Shown piece after piece: positions 36,045 to 44,386 of a stretch of DNA of 64,000 bases (the stretch's first letter is position 1; every line of letters starts with the position of its first letter). Made by a program: the position numbers and the translations under genes. The notes beneath the pieces are model-generated. The model was not told where the DNA came from. It did not search any database and saw nothing but the letters and a program-made list of their open reading frames with translations. Location: NCBI GenBank assembly GCA_012934845.2, contig WNNJ02003012.1:186001-250000 (forward strand). The letters are read 5' to 3'. The DNA comes from Pomphorhynchus laevis (taxonomy: Eukaryota; Acanthocephala; Palaeacanthocephala; Echinorhynchida; Pomphorhynchidae).

Positions 36045-37330
36045 CGAATTTTTGGCCTTGTGTGAAGAACGTGAAAATTTCCGTTGATTTTACGTATAGA
36101 TAAGGATGACTCGCCGTTTGTTTCACGTCGATGTTTTTCAATGCGAGCTAAATTGAGCTGGGCAATATCAGAAGGGGAGCGGTCAGGAAAGATACGGCAA
36201 GTAGATGAAGTGGTAAGAAGTTTAAAACGTTGGGAGAGTACCGAAGAGGCATGTGAACTATGTCGGAAAACGATTTTTAAGAGTGGAGGACTGAGATGAT
36301 TTGATTTAGTGGATTTGTTTAAACGAATAAAGGATATAGGAGCGATATTATTGAAGAGTGATGGGTTATCATCAGGAAGAATGGTTGCTAGGATAGACCT
36401 GAAAGCAGATACATCATCATCGAGGCGAGATTGTGGAGAAGCAGATTCGGAAAGCTTTAAGTTTGATATGATTATACAGCGATCGCGCGAAGGAAAACGA
36501 TTTCGTGGAAGTGGTGGACGGACAGAGCTGGTGGAGTCGAGGTAGATGAGCAGATAGAAGTGGAAATGACAGGGGTGCTTGATAAAGAATTAATATTGGT
36601 TGGAGCAAGTGTGACAGGAGCGGGGTGTTGAATCGGTTGATCAGAGGTGTGACTGGATATGATTTTAAATGAAGGATGTAACTTATTGGGAAGTGTTACG
36701 TGGGAGGTAGAGTAAGGAGAATTAAAATAGGTTGGGGCATGAGTGACAGGAATGGAGTGTTGAATTAGTTGATCGGAAATGTTACTGGAAATGATTTTGA
36801 TGGAAGGGTGTAAATTATTGAGAGGTGATACAGGGGGGTCGAGTAAGGAGTTCGTGAGGAGAATAAAGAAGTTTGAGATTTATTTAGATTGGGGGAGGAA
36901 TAGGAAAGAGGAGGTACGAGATGAAAAGCTTTACCGTTAGCATTGTTAGAATGAGAAAGATTAATGGAAGTTTGGTACGTAGTTGAACGAGGAGTGTGTG
37001 AGAGAGTAGGTTCAATAATGGGATTATATGATGCGAAGTCAGGTGTTGATGCGAGGGAAACATCTAAAACAGCATTGGTCTGAGTGGTAGTGTGTGATAC
37101 AGGAGTAGATGAGCAGGATAACTGTAGTAGTCGTACTGATGTACAAAAACCGCAAGTGAAATGTTTAAGTTTATACACTGAGTGGTCGGATATTTTAACA
37201 CGAACAAGTGTCCATACATCGCAATCTTTGGAATCGCATCCAACTTCAAAGCTGGTATAACCATCATTGCATTTAGATGTGGAAGATTGTTGATCAGGAA
37301 CAGGGATCTGAGATCGCGCTTTTTAGGCAT
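36008..37330 (-). pseudogene. LINE-A ORF1, copy B: PHD-like finger and RRM-like region
   Basis: The inferred start ATG (37330) is followed by an A-run of five bases in copy B and seven in copy A; six would join it to the conserved frame, so both copies carry a slip there. The frame then shows a Cys/His cluster (C-x11-C-x4-C ... HFTCGFC, about 37.27-37.13 kb). This resembles the PHD-type finger known in some CR1/L2 ORF1 proteins. A long Ser/Thr/Pro-rich linker follows, then a domain of RRM-like order (RCIIISNLKL ... DDDVSAFRSILATIL ... LLKIVFRHSS). It ends LARIEKHRRETNGE...KIRWRPIS and stops at 36008. A second frame slip lies near 36.84 kb. The likely role is RNA binding in the ribonucleoprotein. 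Confidence 0.7.
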
Positions 37331-37378
37331 GACCTTTTATCGATAGATTGAGCTCAATCCGCGAGCGTAGCGAGCGGA

Positions 37379-37572
37379 ACTGACAGGAATAATCTGGAAC
37401 TGACAGGAATAATCTGGAACTGACAGGAATAATCTGGAACTGACAGGAATAATCTGGATCTGACAGGAATAATCTGGAACTGACAGGAATAATCTGGAAC
37501 TGACAGGAATAATCTGGAACTGACAGGAATAATCTGGAACTGACAGGAATAATCTGGAACTGACAGGAATAA
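37379..37572 (-). repeat. 5' tandem repeat of LINE-A copy B, about 10 x 20 bp
   Basis: Same unit as at 21951-22090 (here CTGACAGGAATAATCTGGAA on plus). Nearly all units are identical; one has a T for A. Confidence 0.95.
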
Positions 37573-37576
37573 TTGT

Positions 37577-38785
37577 GTAGAAGAAATAGAAGAAAGACAG
37601 TTGGAGGCAGAAATGCCTCCAACTAGAAATGCCTCCAACAGAAATGCCTCCAACAGAAAGACAGTTGGAGGCAGAAATGCCTCCAACTAGAAATGCCTCC
37701 AACAGAAATGCCTCCAACAGAAATGCCTCCAAATAGAAGAAATAGAAGAAAGACAGTTGGAGGCAGAAATGCCGATATCGTGTATGCGATGTGCGGGTGC
37801 ATGAGCATAGATTAGAATGTCATCGGCGTATTGCATGACCTTAAAGGAGTAAGGTTTGATAAACGGAGATAGATAGCCAAACAGAAGAGAGAAAACCATA
37901 GGACCTAGGACTGAACATTGTGGGACCACGCAAAAAATAGGGATGGGAGGGGAGGATGATGAATTAGAACAGACGCGAAAGGAACGGTCGGATAGGTATG
38001 AGGCGAACCATGCTACGGAGGAGGAAGAAAATCCGTAATCATAACGAAGGCGAGAAAGGAGGACGGAGTGGTCGACAATGTCGAATGCGGCGGAGAGGTC
38101 GAGGGAGATGAGAACACTATATAGAGCCTTGTCTCGAGAAATGAGTAAGTCGTTGTACACTTTTATGCATGCGATTTCTGTCGAGTGATTAGAGAGGAAA
38201 GCGGATTGGAAAGGAGGGTACAGATTGGAAGAGGAGAGATAAGCGTTGATTTGTATTAAGATGAGGCGTTCTAAGAGCTTAGAAAGAGTAGGGAGTAGCG
38301 AAATGGGACGATAGCTAGAAGGAAGGGAGGGGTCGAGCGATTGTTTTTTAAGGAGGGGACGAACGATTGCGGATTTCCAGTGTGAAGGGAAGATACGACT
38401 GCGGATGGATGAGTTAAACAAGGTTGTGAGAAATGGGGATATCGATGAGCATATAGATTTTAATATGTGGGTAGGCAGGGGATCGGCGGGTGAGGTTTTG
38501 TTGGGCAAGGACATGAGGACAGATGATATTTCTGTAGGTGAGACAGGGAGAAGATGAAAGAGTTCCGGAAGGATGAGGCTAGGCGGGGCAGAGTGGGATA
38601 GGATGGAGACCGGGGTGTGAGAGAGCAGCGTGGATACTTTAGTCTGGAGAAATGACGAATAATCATTAGCATTGATGTTGCACGGCGTAGAGGAACGAGC
38701 CAGGATTGAGTTAAAAGTATGCCAGAGAGTCTTAGAGTTGAATGAAGTGATGATTTTAATATGTTCAACGGCTATACCACCATTG
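37577..38785 (-). mobile_element. CR1-like LINE, family B, copy F (RT half, split by copy B)
   Basis: Within the frame 38856-37687 it reads TLWHTFNSILARSSTPCNIN, SPADPLPTHILKSICSSISP, SPFQ-like entry LYPPFQSAFLSNHSTEIACI, SLDLSAAFDIVDHSV (motif A), then VVPQCSVLGPMVFSLL, which departs from the usual GVPQGS of motif B. VMQYADDILIYAHAPAHRIH (motif C) follows. The loss of both motif B glycines would likely disable it. It continues in copy E beyond copy B. Upstream it joins another LINE near 38785. Confidence 0.85.
37582..37770. repeat. minisatellite grown from LINE-B coding sequence
   Basis: Units GAAATGCCTCCAACA (15 bp) and AGACAGTTGGAGGCA alternate. GTTGGAGGCA-GAAA-TGCCTCCAAC forms a perfect 10-bp hairpin, and the block occurs repeatedly. 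Read on minus it is the LINE-B stretch coding SASNCLSSI (as in copy G near 53155-53185) multiplied, so the array expanded from reverse transcriptase coding DNA at the insertion edge of copy B. Confidence 0.85.
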
Positions 38786-39537
38786 TCGACTGCCTTTCTA
38801 TCAGGCTTGTGTTGTAAAAAGAATTCGATTTCATCAACTGTAAAATATACGTTCAAGTGGCTTAGCTCTCGTATAGACTTAACGATCTACTAAAAGAACT
38901 AAACTGCTTTTCATCTCCAATATTGGAATCATATAAATTACTAAAATGTTGTTTCCATTGAGAAATGAATACACTGACAATAGTAATCACTGAACGACGA
39001 CGAGGATCTAACTTCCACAGCATCAAACGTGCCTGTTCTAGTATTCTGTTATTATTGTGTGCATTTACAACCATTAAAAGCGTTCGTGTTTTCATGTTGT
39101 ATTCGTTCTTTAATTTAGCATAAAGACGCTGGTATGCTTCATCTCGCCTTAACAAGCTACGATAAGGTAGTAAGTTTACCTTTATCTCGCGCAACTCCGG
39201 GTTTCTTAAAATCAGAGAATCTCTTCTACAAATACTCTTAATTGAACAAGCCTTTTGAATTAATTCACACTACATGTCAAAAGCACTATTAACATCGCCA
39301 GAATATACTAAATTAAAGGCCTTCGTCATAGAATTTACAACGATTGCTTGGACATTTAACTTCCTACTTAACTGATTAAAGGAATTAGTGCAGGTGCTAA
39401 AAATCTGTTCAGAAACACATTTCAATTCCTACTAGTTGATGCTTTCCGAATGTTGTACAAATGTCATCTAACGCGGGTTCTATTGCAATGTCATTTAAGT
39501 TAGCAGACGAAATCGACGGTACTGCTACCTGTCGAAC
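38786..39537 (-). mobile_element. LINE fragment, endonuclease end to RT start, other lineage
   Basis: Minus-strand reading: NLNDIAIEPALDDICTTFGK (about 39.5 kb), RNPELREIKVNLLPYRSLLR, MLWKLDPRRRSVIT, then VYFTVDEIEFFLQHKPDRKA and VDNGGIAVEHIK. The last is the typical start of a LINE reverse transcriptase (...DNGGI...EHIK). At about 38786 the frame passes into LINE-B copy F, a junction made by insertion or recombination. Confidence 0.65.
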
Positions 39538-39896
39538 AGATAATACAAATTTATTTAATGTGGCAAATGCGTACAAGCTGTACGCTTACAAGTCCACAAA
39601 CAAAAATGAAAAAGTCAAGTAGATAAATTGTTTAAATGGGATCGGATTTGTCGTTTGAAGCACGGCAAGGAAGTTAATTGGCGTATATGAATGGGCAGAT
39701 GGTTCCACGATAGAGGAGCAGCCACAATGAAGGAGTAGAGTCCAAAGGAGGTAGAGTAGTTTTGGACATGTAAAAGAAGGGAATTACGGGAACGCAAGGA
39801 ACAGTAAACAGGACGAGAATTATCAAGGAAAGGAAGATTGAGAAATGGAGGGGTATGAGAAGTTATAAGGCGAAAAGCAATGATAAGAAGACGAAT
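39538..39896 (-). mobile_element. CR1-like LINE, family A, copy I (3' end only)
   Basis: Reads LLIIAFRLITSHTPPFLNLP, NYSTSFGLYSFIVAAPLSWN and ends FKRQIRSHLNNLST*, stop at 39615. The 3' untranslated end follows with the hairpin GCGTACAGCTTGTACGC and TTTGTATTA. It is 5' truncated at about 39896. Confidence 0.85.
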
Positions 39897-40571
39897 TGGT
39901 TTCGAGCTATAAAGATCTTGGCGTATTGATAACGGATGATTTCTCCACTCGCCAAAACACTGAGTACATTTGTTCGAAGGCCATGCGTATGGTTGGTTTC
40001 CTTCGCCGATCATTCAGCTATGTGAGTCCACGTTCTTTTAGAGTTCTTGCAAACGCTTTTGTACTAAGTCATTTGTTATATGCTTCTCAATGTTCATACC
40101 CTCGAACCAGAGATGAGATTAATCGACTTGAGAAGGTGCTACGTAGGGCAACAAAATTAGTACATTCTTTGAGAGAACTTCCTTACGAGGACCGTCTTCG
40201 GTCTTTAAATATGCGGTCATTATGTGATATTCGTGACTCGCGGGATCTGTGTCTTGTATGGGAGGTATTTCACAATGAACACCATGTGTTGCGTGGGCTC
40301 TTCAACATTCGATCAACTCGAGCTTTGCGAGGTCACTCGTTTTATCTTAGTCGCCGACGAATAGTACATTCTAGGACGATTTAATTTGGACAACGAATAA
40401 TAAATTCATGGAATCGTTTAAGCGATGATATTGTAAATGCGGGAACTCGTGAGCTCTTTAAACGACAGATTATTTTAAATTGTTAACTGATTTGTTTTTT
40501 ATTTTCTCTTTTTCTTTTATTTTGACTATCGATTTGTCAGCAACTGTGAGCTATGCTCGTAACGTTGTCTA
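39897..40571 (+). mobile_element. CR1-like LINE, lineage N, 3' end
   Basis: The frame reads VSSYKDLGVLITDDFSTRQN, SHLLYASQCSYPRTRDEINR, LEKVLRRATKLVHSL and RSTRALRGHSFYL, then a TAA and a short readable tail (INSWNRLSDDIVNAGT...). This is the C-terminal region of a LINE reverse transcriptase. The 3' end has the small hairpin GAGCTATGCTC (40550-40560), then GTTGTCTACATAATAATAA. A decayed relative with the same 3' end is at 47195-47715 on minus. Confidence 0.8.
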
Positions 40572-40750
40572 CATAATAATAATGAAGAGTGGTCCCGCTT
40601 CATCATCGGGTGCCCCAACGTCTTTCGACAACGCGATCTTGTGGCTTTGACGTGTGCTTACAGATAAGTCAATAGAGAGTGCATGCTCGAGGTTTGAACC
40701 CCGTACATAGAGTTTGTAATGCACACGCCTCCGCCATTCGGCCACGCGGG
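40572..40750 (-). mobile_element. tRNA-derived SINE, copy 2
   Basis: On minus: CCCCGCGTGGCCGAATGGCG (class II tRNA-like head with A box), GGGGTTCAAACCTCGAG (B box), a body shared with copy 1, the stem CCCG...CGGG, then CCACTCTTC and a (ATT)n tail. The tail abuts the (ATA)n tail of the LINE at 39897-40571, tail to tail. The B box here is closer to the tRNA consensus than in copy 1. Confidence 0.88.
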
Positions 40751-40989
40751 GCAGAATTACGCCGAGATAATACACACATACAGATGCCGTTTGTCGAGAA
40801 TGATGGCTCGAGTAGTATCAATGTCCATGCAGGGCGTTTGTAGCCAGACGCTAGAATTGTAAAACATGACAAATCATAAATGTATTATTATTAAAAAAAA
40901 TGTTAAAAAAAAATAAATAAATAATAATAATTTTTTTTTTTTTTTGAAGAGAAGATTTATTCAAGAAAAAAAAGAAGTAAAATGTTCTA
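40751..40989. other. spacer with A- and T-tracts
   Basis: No coding signal. Homopolymer A and T runs lie at about 40890-40945, next to the 3' end of the R2/NeSL-type copy. Confidence 0.5.
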
Positions 40990-41014
40990 CAAACTAGAAA
41001 AGTTTCTTGCACTG

Positions 41015-42157
41015 TCAAGCACATTGTCCCGACATATTACTCAACGGAGTGCAGCGGACTTGTAATGATGCTGCTCTTGCTAGCGCTAGTCCCGTTTTGA
41101 TCCTCAAATCACGCATGCATTCGTTGTATGGCCGAGTAGATTTTATAGATTGACGCCTGCATATTTGTCGTAGCACCTTTGAAGCTATTTCACCAGCTCC
41201 ACCGTTAGCTGCAAAAATTATAGGAAAAAAACAAGCTCTTTCAAATCGTGATATACGTTCACCGTATTTTCCGATTTTCCTTTGTTCGTGGTAGTGAAAG
41301 TGATTTTGTGGCATTGATGTTGAGTAGGACGAAGCAAGGTGATTGTAAACGCAAATGTCCAATAGGGACCGCTCCGAAATACTAAACAACCCATAGCAAG
41401 AAATATCTACTCTAGCGTTATGTTCCCTGGCTGTCGAATTTGTTGCGAATGTTACTCCGTCTGGAAGCGGTTGCAGTGTAGGTTCAAGAGAAACGGGGTC
41501 GCAAATCCCTTTTAGCTCTTTTGCAATTAGATCCCGAAGGAAGTTGTGTCGTATTATTGGCATACCACCGACCTTACATGAAAGAGAGTGACGGAGCTCA
41601 AACTTTGAACCGCATAAACATTGATCTGGTTGTTTCGGAGGCGTCCAACCATATCTTGTCGCTAGAGCGTCTTGAAATTGGAGCTTTGAGAGTCGATAAC
41701 CATATGCTTCCATCGGTTTTGCAGACAACCATGTTGACGCACCACACGTAGCAGCAAATTTTAAAGCTTTTATAATATTGCTATCTTCCAATGTTTGTAA
41801 TTTAATATTCCAAAAATTATTTCGTTGATTGTGAATATCCAAAGCGATTTGTTGCTGCTGTTGGGCCAACAAGGGGCCAAATGATGCATTGATCAGCGGT
41901 TGACACATTCGGCGCGAATTTTCGAATTCCAGATCAGATCCATCTTGAGGCAGAAAAATTCCCAAACCACCATACCGCAAAGGGATATTTAATATTGTTT
42001 TAAATCGATCTATATCGACGACGCCAGTTATCTTGGGAACAAGGCAGGATACTATGATTTTCGACAAGTTTGCGAATGCTTCTGAATAGACATGTATAGT
42101 TCGTTGTATGAAGTTCCAGCTGTGTTGTAGTGCTTGAGTCAGAGCGACGTAAGCCAA
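41015..42157 (-). CDS. C-terminal part of an R2/NeSL-type LINE protein, 380 aa, uninterrupted
   Basis: This is the tail of a non-LTR retrotransposon polyprotein: the end of the reverse transcriptase (PLRYGGLGIFLPQDG) and a linker. A CCHC knuckle follows (CLCGSKFELRHSLSC, pattern C-x-C-x7-H-x4-C), with GGMPIIRHNFLRDL right after it. Then comes a region with ARVDI and SLLDICVYN that fits a restriction-like (PD-(D/E)XK) endonuclease, as in R2 and NeSL elements. The element is 5' truncated (about 42175), so the first Met is not a true start, but the frame is open to the stop at 41015. It is the best-preserved member of its lineage here; 7400-13262 is its decayed relative. The clade assignment is inferred. 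Confidence 0.75.
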   Translation of the reverse strand: MAYVALTQALQHSWNFIQRTIHVYSEAFANLSKIIVSCLVPKITGVVDIDRFKTILNIPLRYGGLGIFLPQDGSDLEFENSRRMCQPLINASFGPLLAQQQQQIALDIHNQRNNFWNIKLQTLEDSNIIKALKFAATCGASTWLSAKPMEAYGYRLSKLQFQDALATRYGWTPPKQPDQCLCGSKFELRHSLSCKVGGMPIIRHNFLRDLIAKELKGICDPVSLEPTLQPLPDGVTFATNSTAREHNARVDISCYGLFSISERSLLDICVYNHLASSYSTSMPQNHFHYHEQRKIGKYGERISRFERACFFPIIFAANGGAGEIASKVLRQICRRQSIKSTRPYNECMRDLRIKTGLALARAASLQVRCTPLSNMSGQCA

Positions 42158-42261
42158 GTGAGGATCTTCTATAAATAATTTTTTTTTAAGAGAATAATTT
42201 TTTTATAAGAACTCCAAAATGTACAAACAAACACAAAAAAACGTGATGCGTCAAATAGTAA

Positions 42262-42283
42262 TAATAATAATAATAATAATTTG
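42262..42283. repeat. (AAT)n microsatellite
   Basis: A run of about seven AAT units at the broken 3' edge of LINE-A copy D. Confidence 0.9.
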
Positions 42284-44335
42284 AACACGAAAATAAATTG
42301 TAGGCAAATCGAGAGAATCAAGATAGTAGGATGTATGATCAAAACGACGAAGACAGAGGAGAATTCGGACGGCTGCGTTGACGATGCGTTGTAGGGGAAG
42401 AAGAGTGGATTTAGGTGTGTTGGAAAATAGAATAAGACAATAATCGAGTCTAGAAAAAAGGAGAGAAGATATGAGAGTCATACAAGAAGGGAAATCGATC
42501 AATCTACGAACTTGACGGAGGTTGCGGAGTATCAAGGTAGATGAGCGTACTTTATCTCTAACGAAAGGTTTAAGTGAAAGTCGGTTGTCAAAATGGAAGC
42601 CTAGGAAAACGAGATTATGAACGATAGGAATAATTGTAGAATTTAATGATACGTGGGGAGGTTCGAAGCCGAGGCGTTGAGGTAGGATCCACATAATTTT
42701 GGATTTATCAGGATTCAGAGAAAGGCGAAGGGAAGAAAGATGATTGGAAATTGAGACAAGACAGTCGGAAGCAGAAACACTAAGATCGTGAATACGATAA
42801 ACAGGTGCATGAGAATAGATGAGAATGTCATCAGCATATTGCATAACATGGAAGTTAAATTTATGAGAAATCGAAGACAAATCACCAAGAAGAAGAGAGA
42901 AAAGCATAGAGGCCTAATAAGGAGCCTTGTGGAACGCCGGACGGAATGGTCGAAGGATGGGAGAGAGAAGAGTTAGAATAGACGCGAAATGTACGGTTTG
43001 ATAGATATGAAGAAAACCATGATACAGTGGGTAAAGAGAAGCCATAATCATGACGAAGGCGATGGAGAAGAATCGAGTGATCGACGATATCAAAAGCAGA
43101 CGATAGATCAAGAGAAACTATGACACTACAGAATTTATGATCGCGCGATATGAGTAAATCGTTATAAACTTTAAGACATGCAATTTCGGTAGAGTAATTA
43201 GTGCGAAAAGCGGCTTGGAAGGGAGGAAATAAGATAGAGGAAATGAGATATATATTTACTTGCTTAAGAACTAGACGTTTAAGGAGTTTGGAGAGAGTTG
43301 GGAGAAGTGAAATAGGACGGTACGAAGATGGTAGTGAAGATTCGATATATTGCTTTTTTATGAGAGGACGAACAGTGGCGCATTTTTAGATGGAAGGAAA
43401 TGTACGGCTACGGATGGACGAGTTGAACAATGTGGTTAGGAAGGTTGAGATAGAGGAGCAGATATTTTTAAGCAAGTGAGTGGGAATTGGGTCAGAAGGA
43501 GAGGTTTTATTAGGTAATGACAGCAGAACCGAAGAAACTTCATCAGACGAAACGGGAAGAATGTGGAATAGTTCTTGGAGGGAATTATTTAAAGAGAAGA
43601 GTGGGTACAAGGGGGCTACGGGCAGTAGGGAAAGTAAATTAGATAGCTTAGTTTGTAGATAAGAAGAAAATTCATCAGGATTTATATCACAAGAAGTAGA
43701 TGATCGTGAAAGAATTGAGTTTAAGATTTTCCAATTAGATTTAGAGTTGGAAGATGACTCGAGTTGATTTCGCCAAAAGATAGTACGCTTAGTAGTATAA
43801 GAATAAGATGTGAACGGCGTAGAGAAAAGTAGGAATCACGGAGATTTGGAGGGATTGAGTTGGGAGAACGTTTAAGAAAGCGATTATACACACAAAAAGA
43901 GTGACGGAGTCGACGCTTAGAACGACTACAGTCAGAATCGAACCAGGGAGCATGGCGCAAGCGCTGAGAGCGTCGGAGTCGACTAGGCAGAAGTTTATTG
44001 ATGATAGATATGAGTTCAGAATCAAACAGAATGCAGAGAATCATCGGGAGATAGATAGTTAAGAGGAAGTGAAAAGAGTCAAGAATTGAGTAAGGCTGTG
44101 CAGAGAATAGGAATATCGAGAAGCTTCCAGGGTCGACTTGGTGTAGATAATGGTAAAGGCGGAGAAGGAGGATCGGGACGAGTAAGAGTAAGAGTGACAA
44201 GGAAATGATCGGACAAACCAGGATCAGTAATTGACAAGGAGGTATAGTCGTTGAAGCAGTTAGGAACAGCAATGATGTCGAGAGCACCGCCGAGAATATG
44301 AGTTGTGCTTGTTGAAAGTAATTTATAGTTAAAAG
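42284..44335 (-). mobile_element. CR1-like LINE, family A, copy D (both ends cut)
   Basis: Contains the end of the endonuclease (HILGGALDIIAVPNCF, LSDHFLVTLTL), the RT with MQYADDILIYSHAP (near 42.84 kb) and C-terminal sequence to about 42284, with several stops and frame changes. It shares the Trp-to-stop change after TFPSI (43386-43388) with copies A and C. The 5' edge is fused to half of a Gypsy-2 LTR. The 3' edge ends in (AAT)n with no hairpin. Confidence 0.85.
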
Positions 44336-44386
44336 TATTTGACAATTTAGAACAAACAAAACGTTTATAGTTATAATGTCATATCA
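44336..44386 (-). repeat. Gypsy-2 LTR, first half only
   Basis: On minus it begins TGATATGACATTATAAC and ends ATTGTCAAATA, matching 30192-30242 with one difference. It stops where LINE-A copy D starts. Its outer flank is unrelated to Gypsy-2 internal sequence, so it is the first half of a 5' or solo LTR. Confidence 0.85.

Larger units (their letters stand above)
33054..37576 (-). mobile_element. CR1-like LINE, family A, copy B (nearly full length, 4.5 kb)
   Basis: The best copy in the window. On the minus strand it has ten 20-bp 5' repeats (37379-37572), ORF1 (37330-36008), ORF2 (36044-33134), then a 3' untranslated end with the hairpin GCGTACAGCTTGTACGC, AATAAA and a (TTA)n tail at 33054-33065. 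It is flanked by GTAGA on both sides and lies inside LINE-B copy E/F. It lacks the endonuclease duplication and the Trp-to-stop change seen in copies A and C. ORF2 has a single frameshift, so this copy is close to the active progenitor. Confidence 0.9.

Noticed and set aside
37323-37732. open frames on the minus strand coding repetitive YSCQFQIIPVSSRLF-like protein
   Set aside because: They are translations of the 20-bp tandem repeat and the adjacent minisatellite, open only because the units lack stops.
40675-40750. a tRNA gene on the minus strand
   Set aside because: A- and B-box-like motifs are present, but no acceptor stem pairs properly and the same head plus a fixed body recurs at 1556-1728, so it is a SINE.
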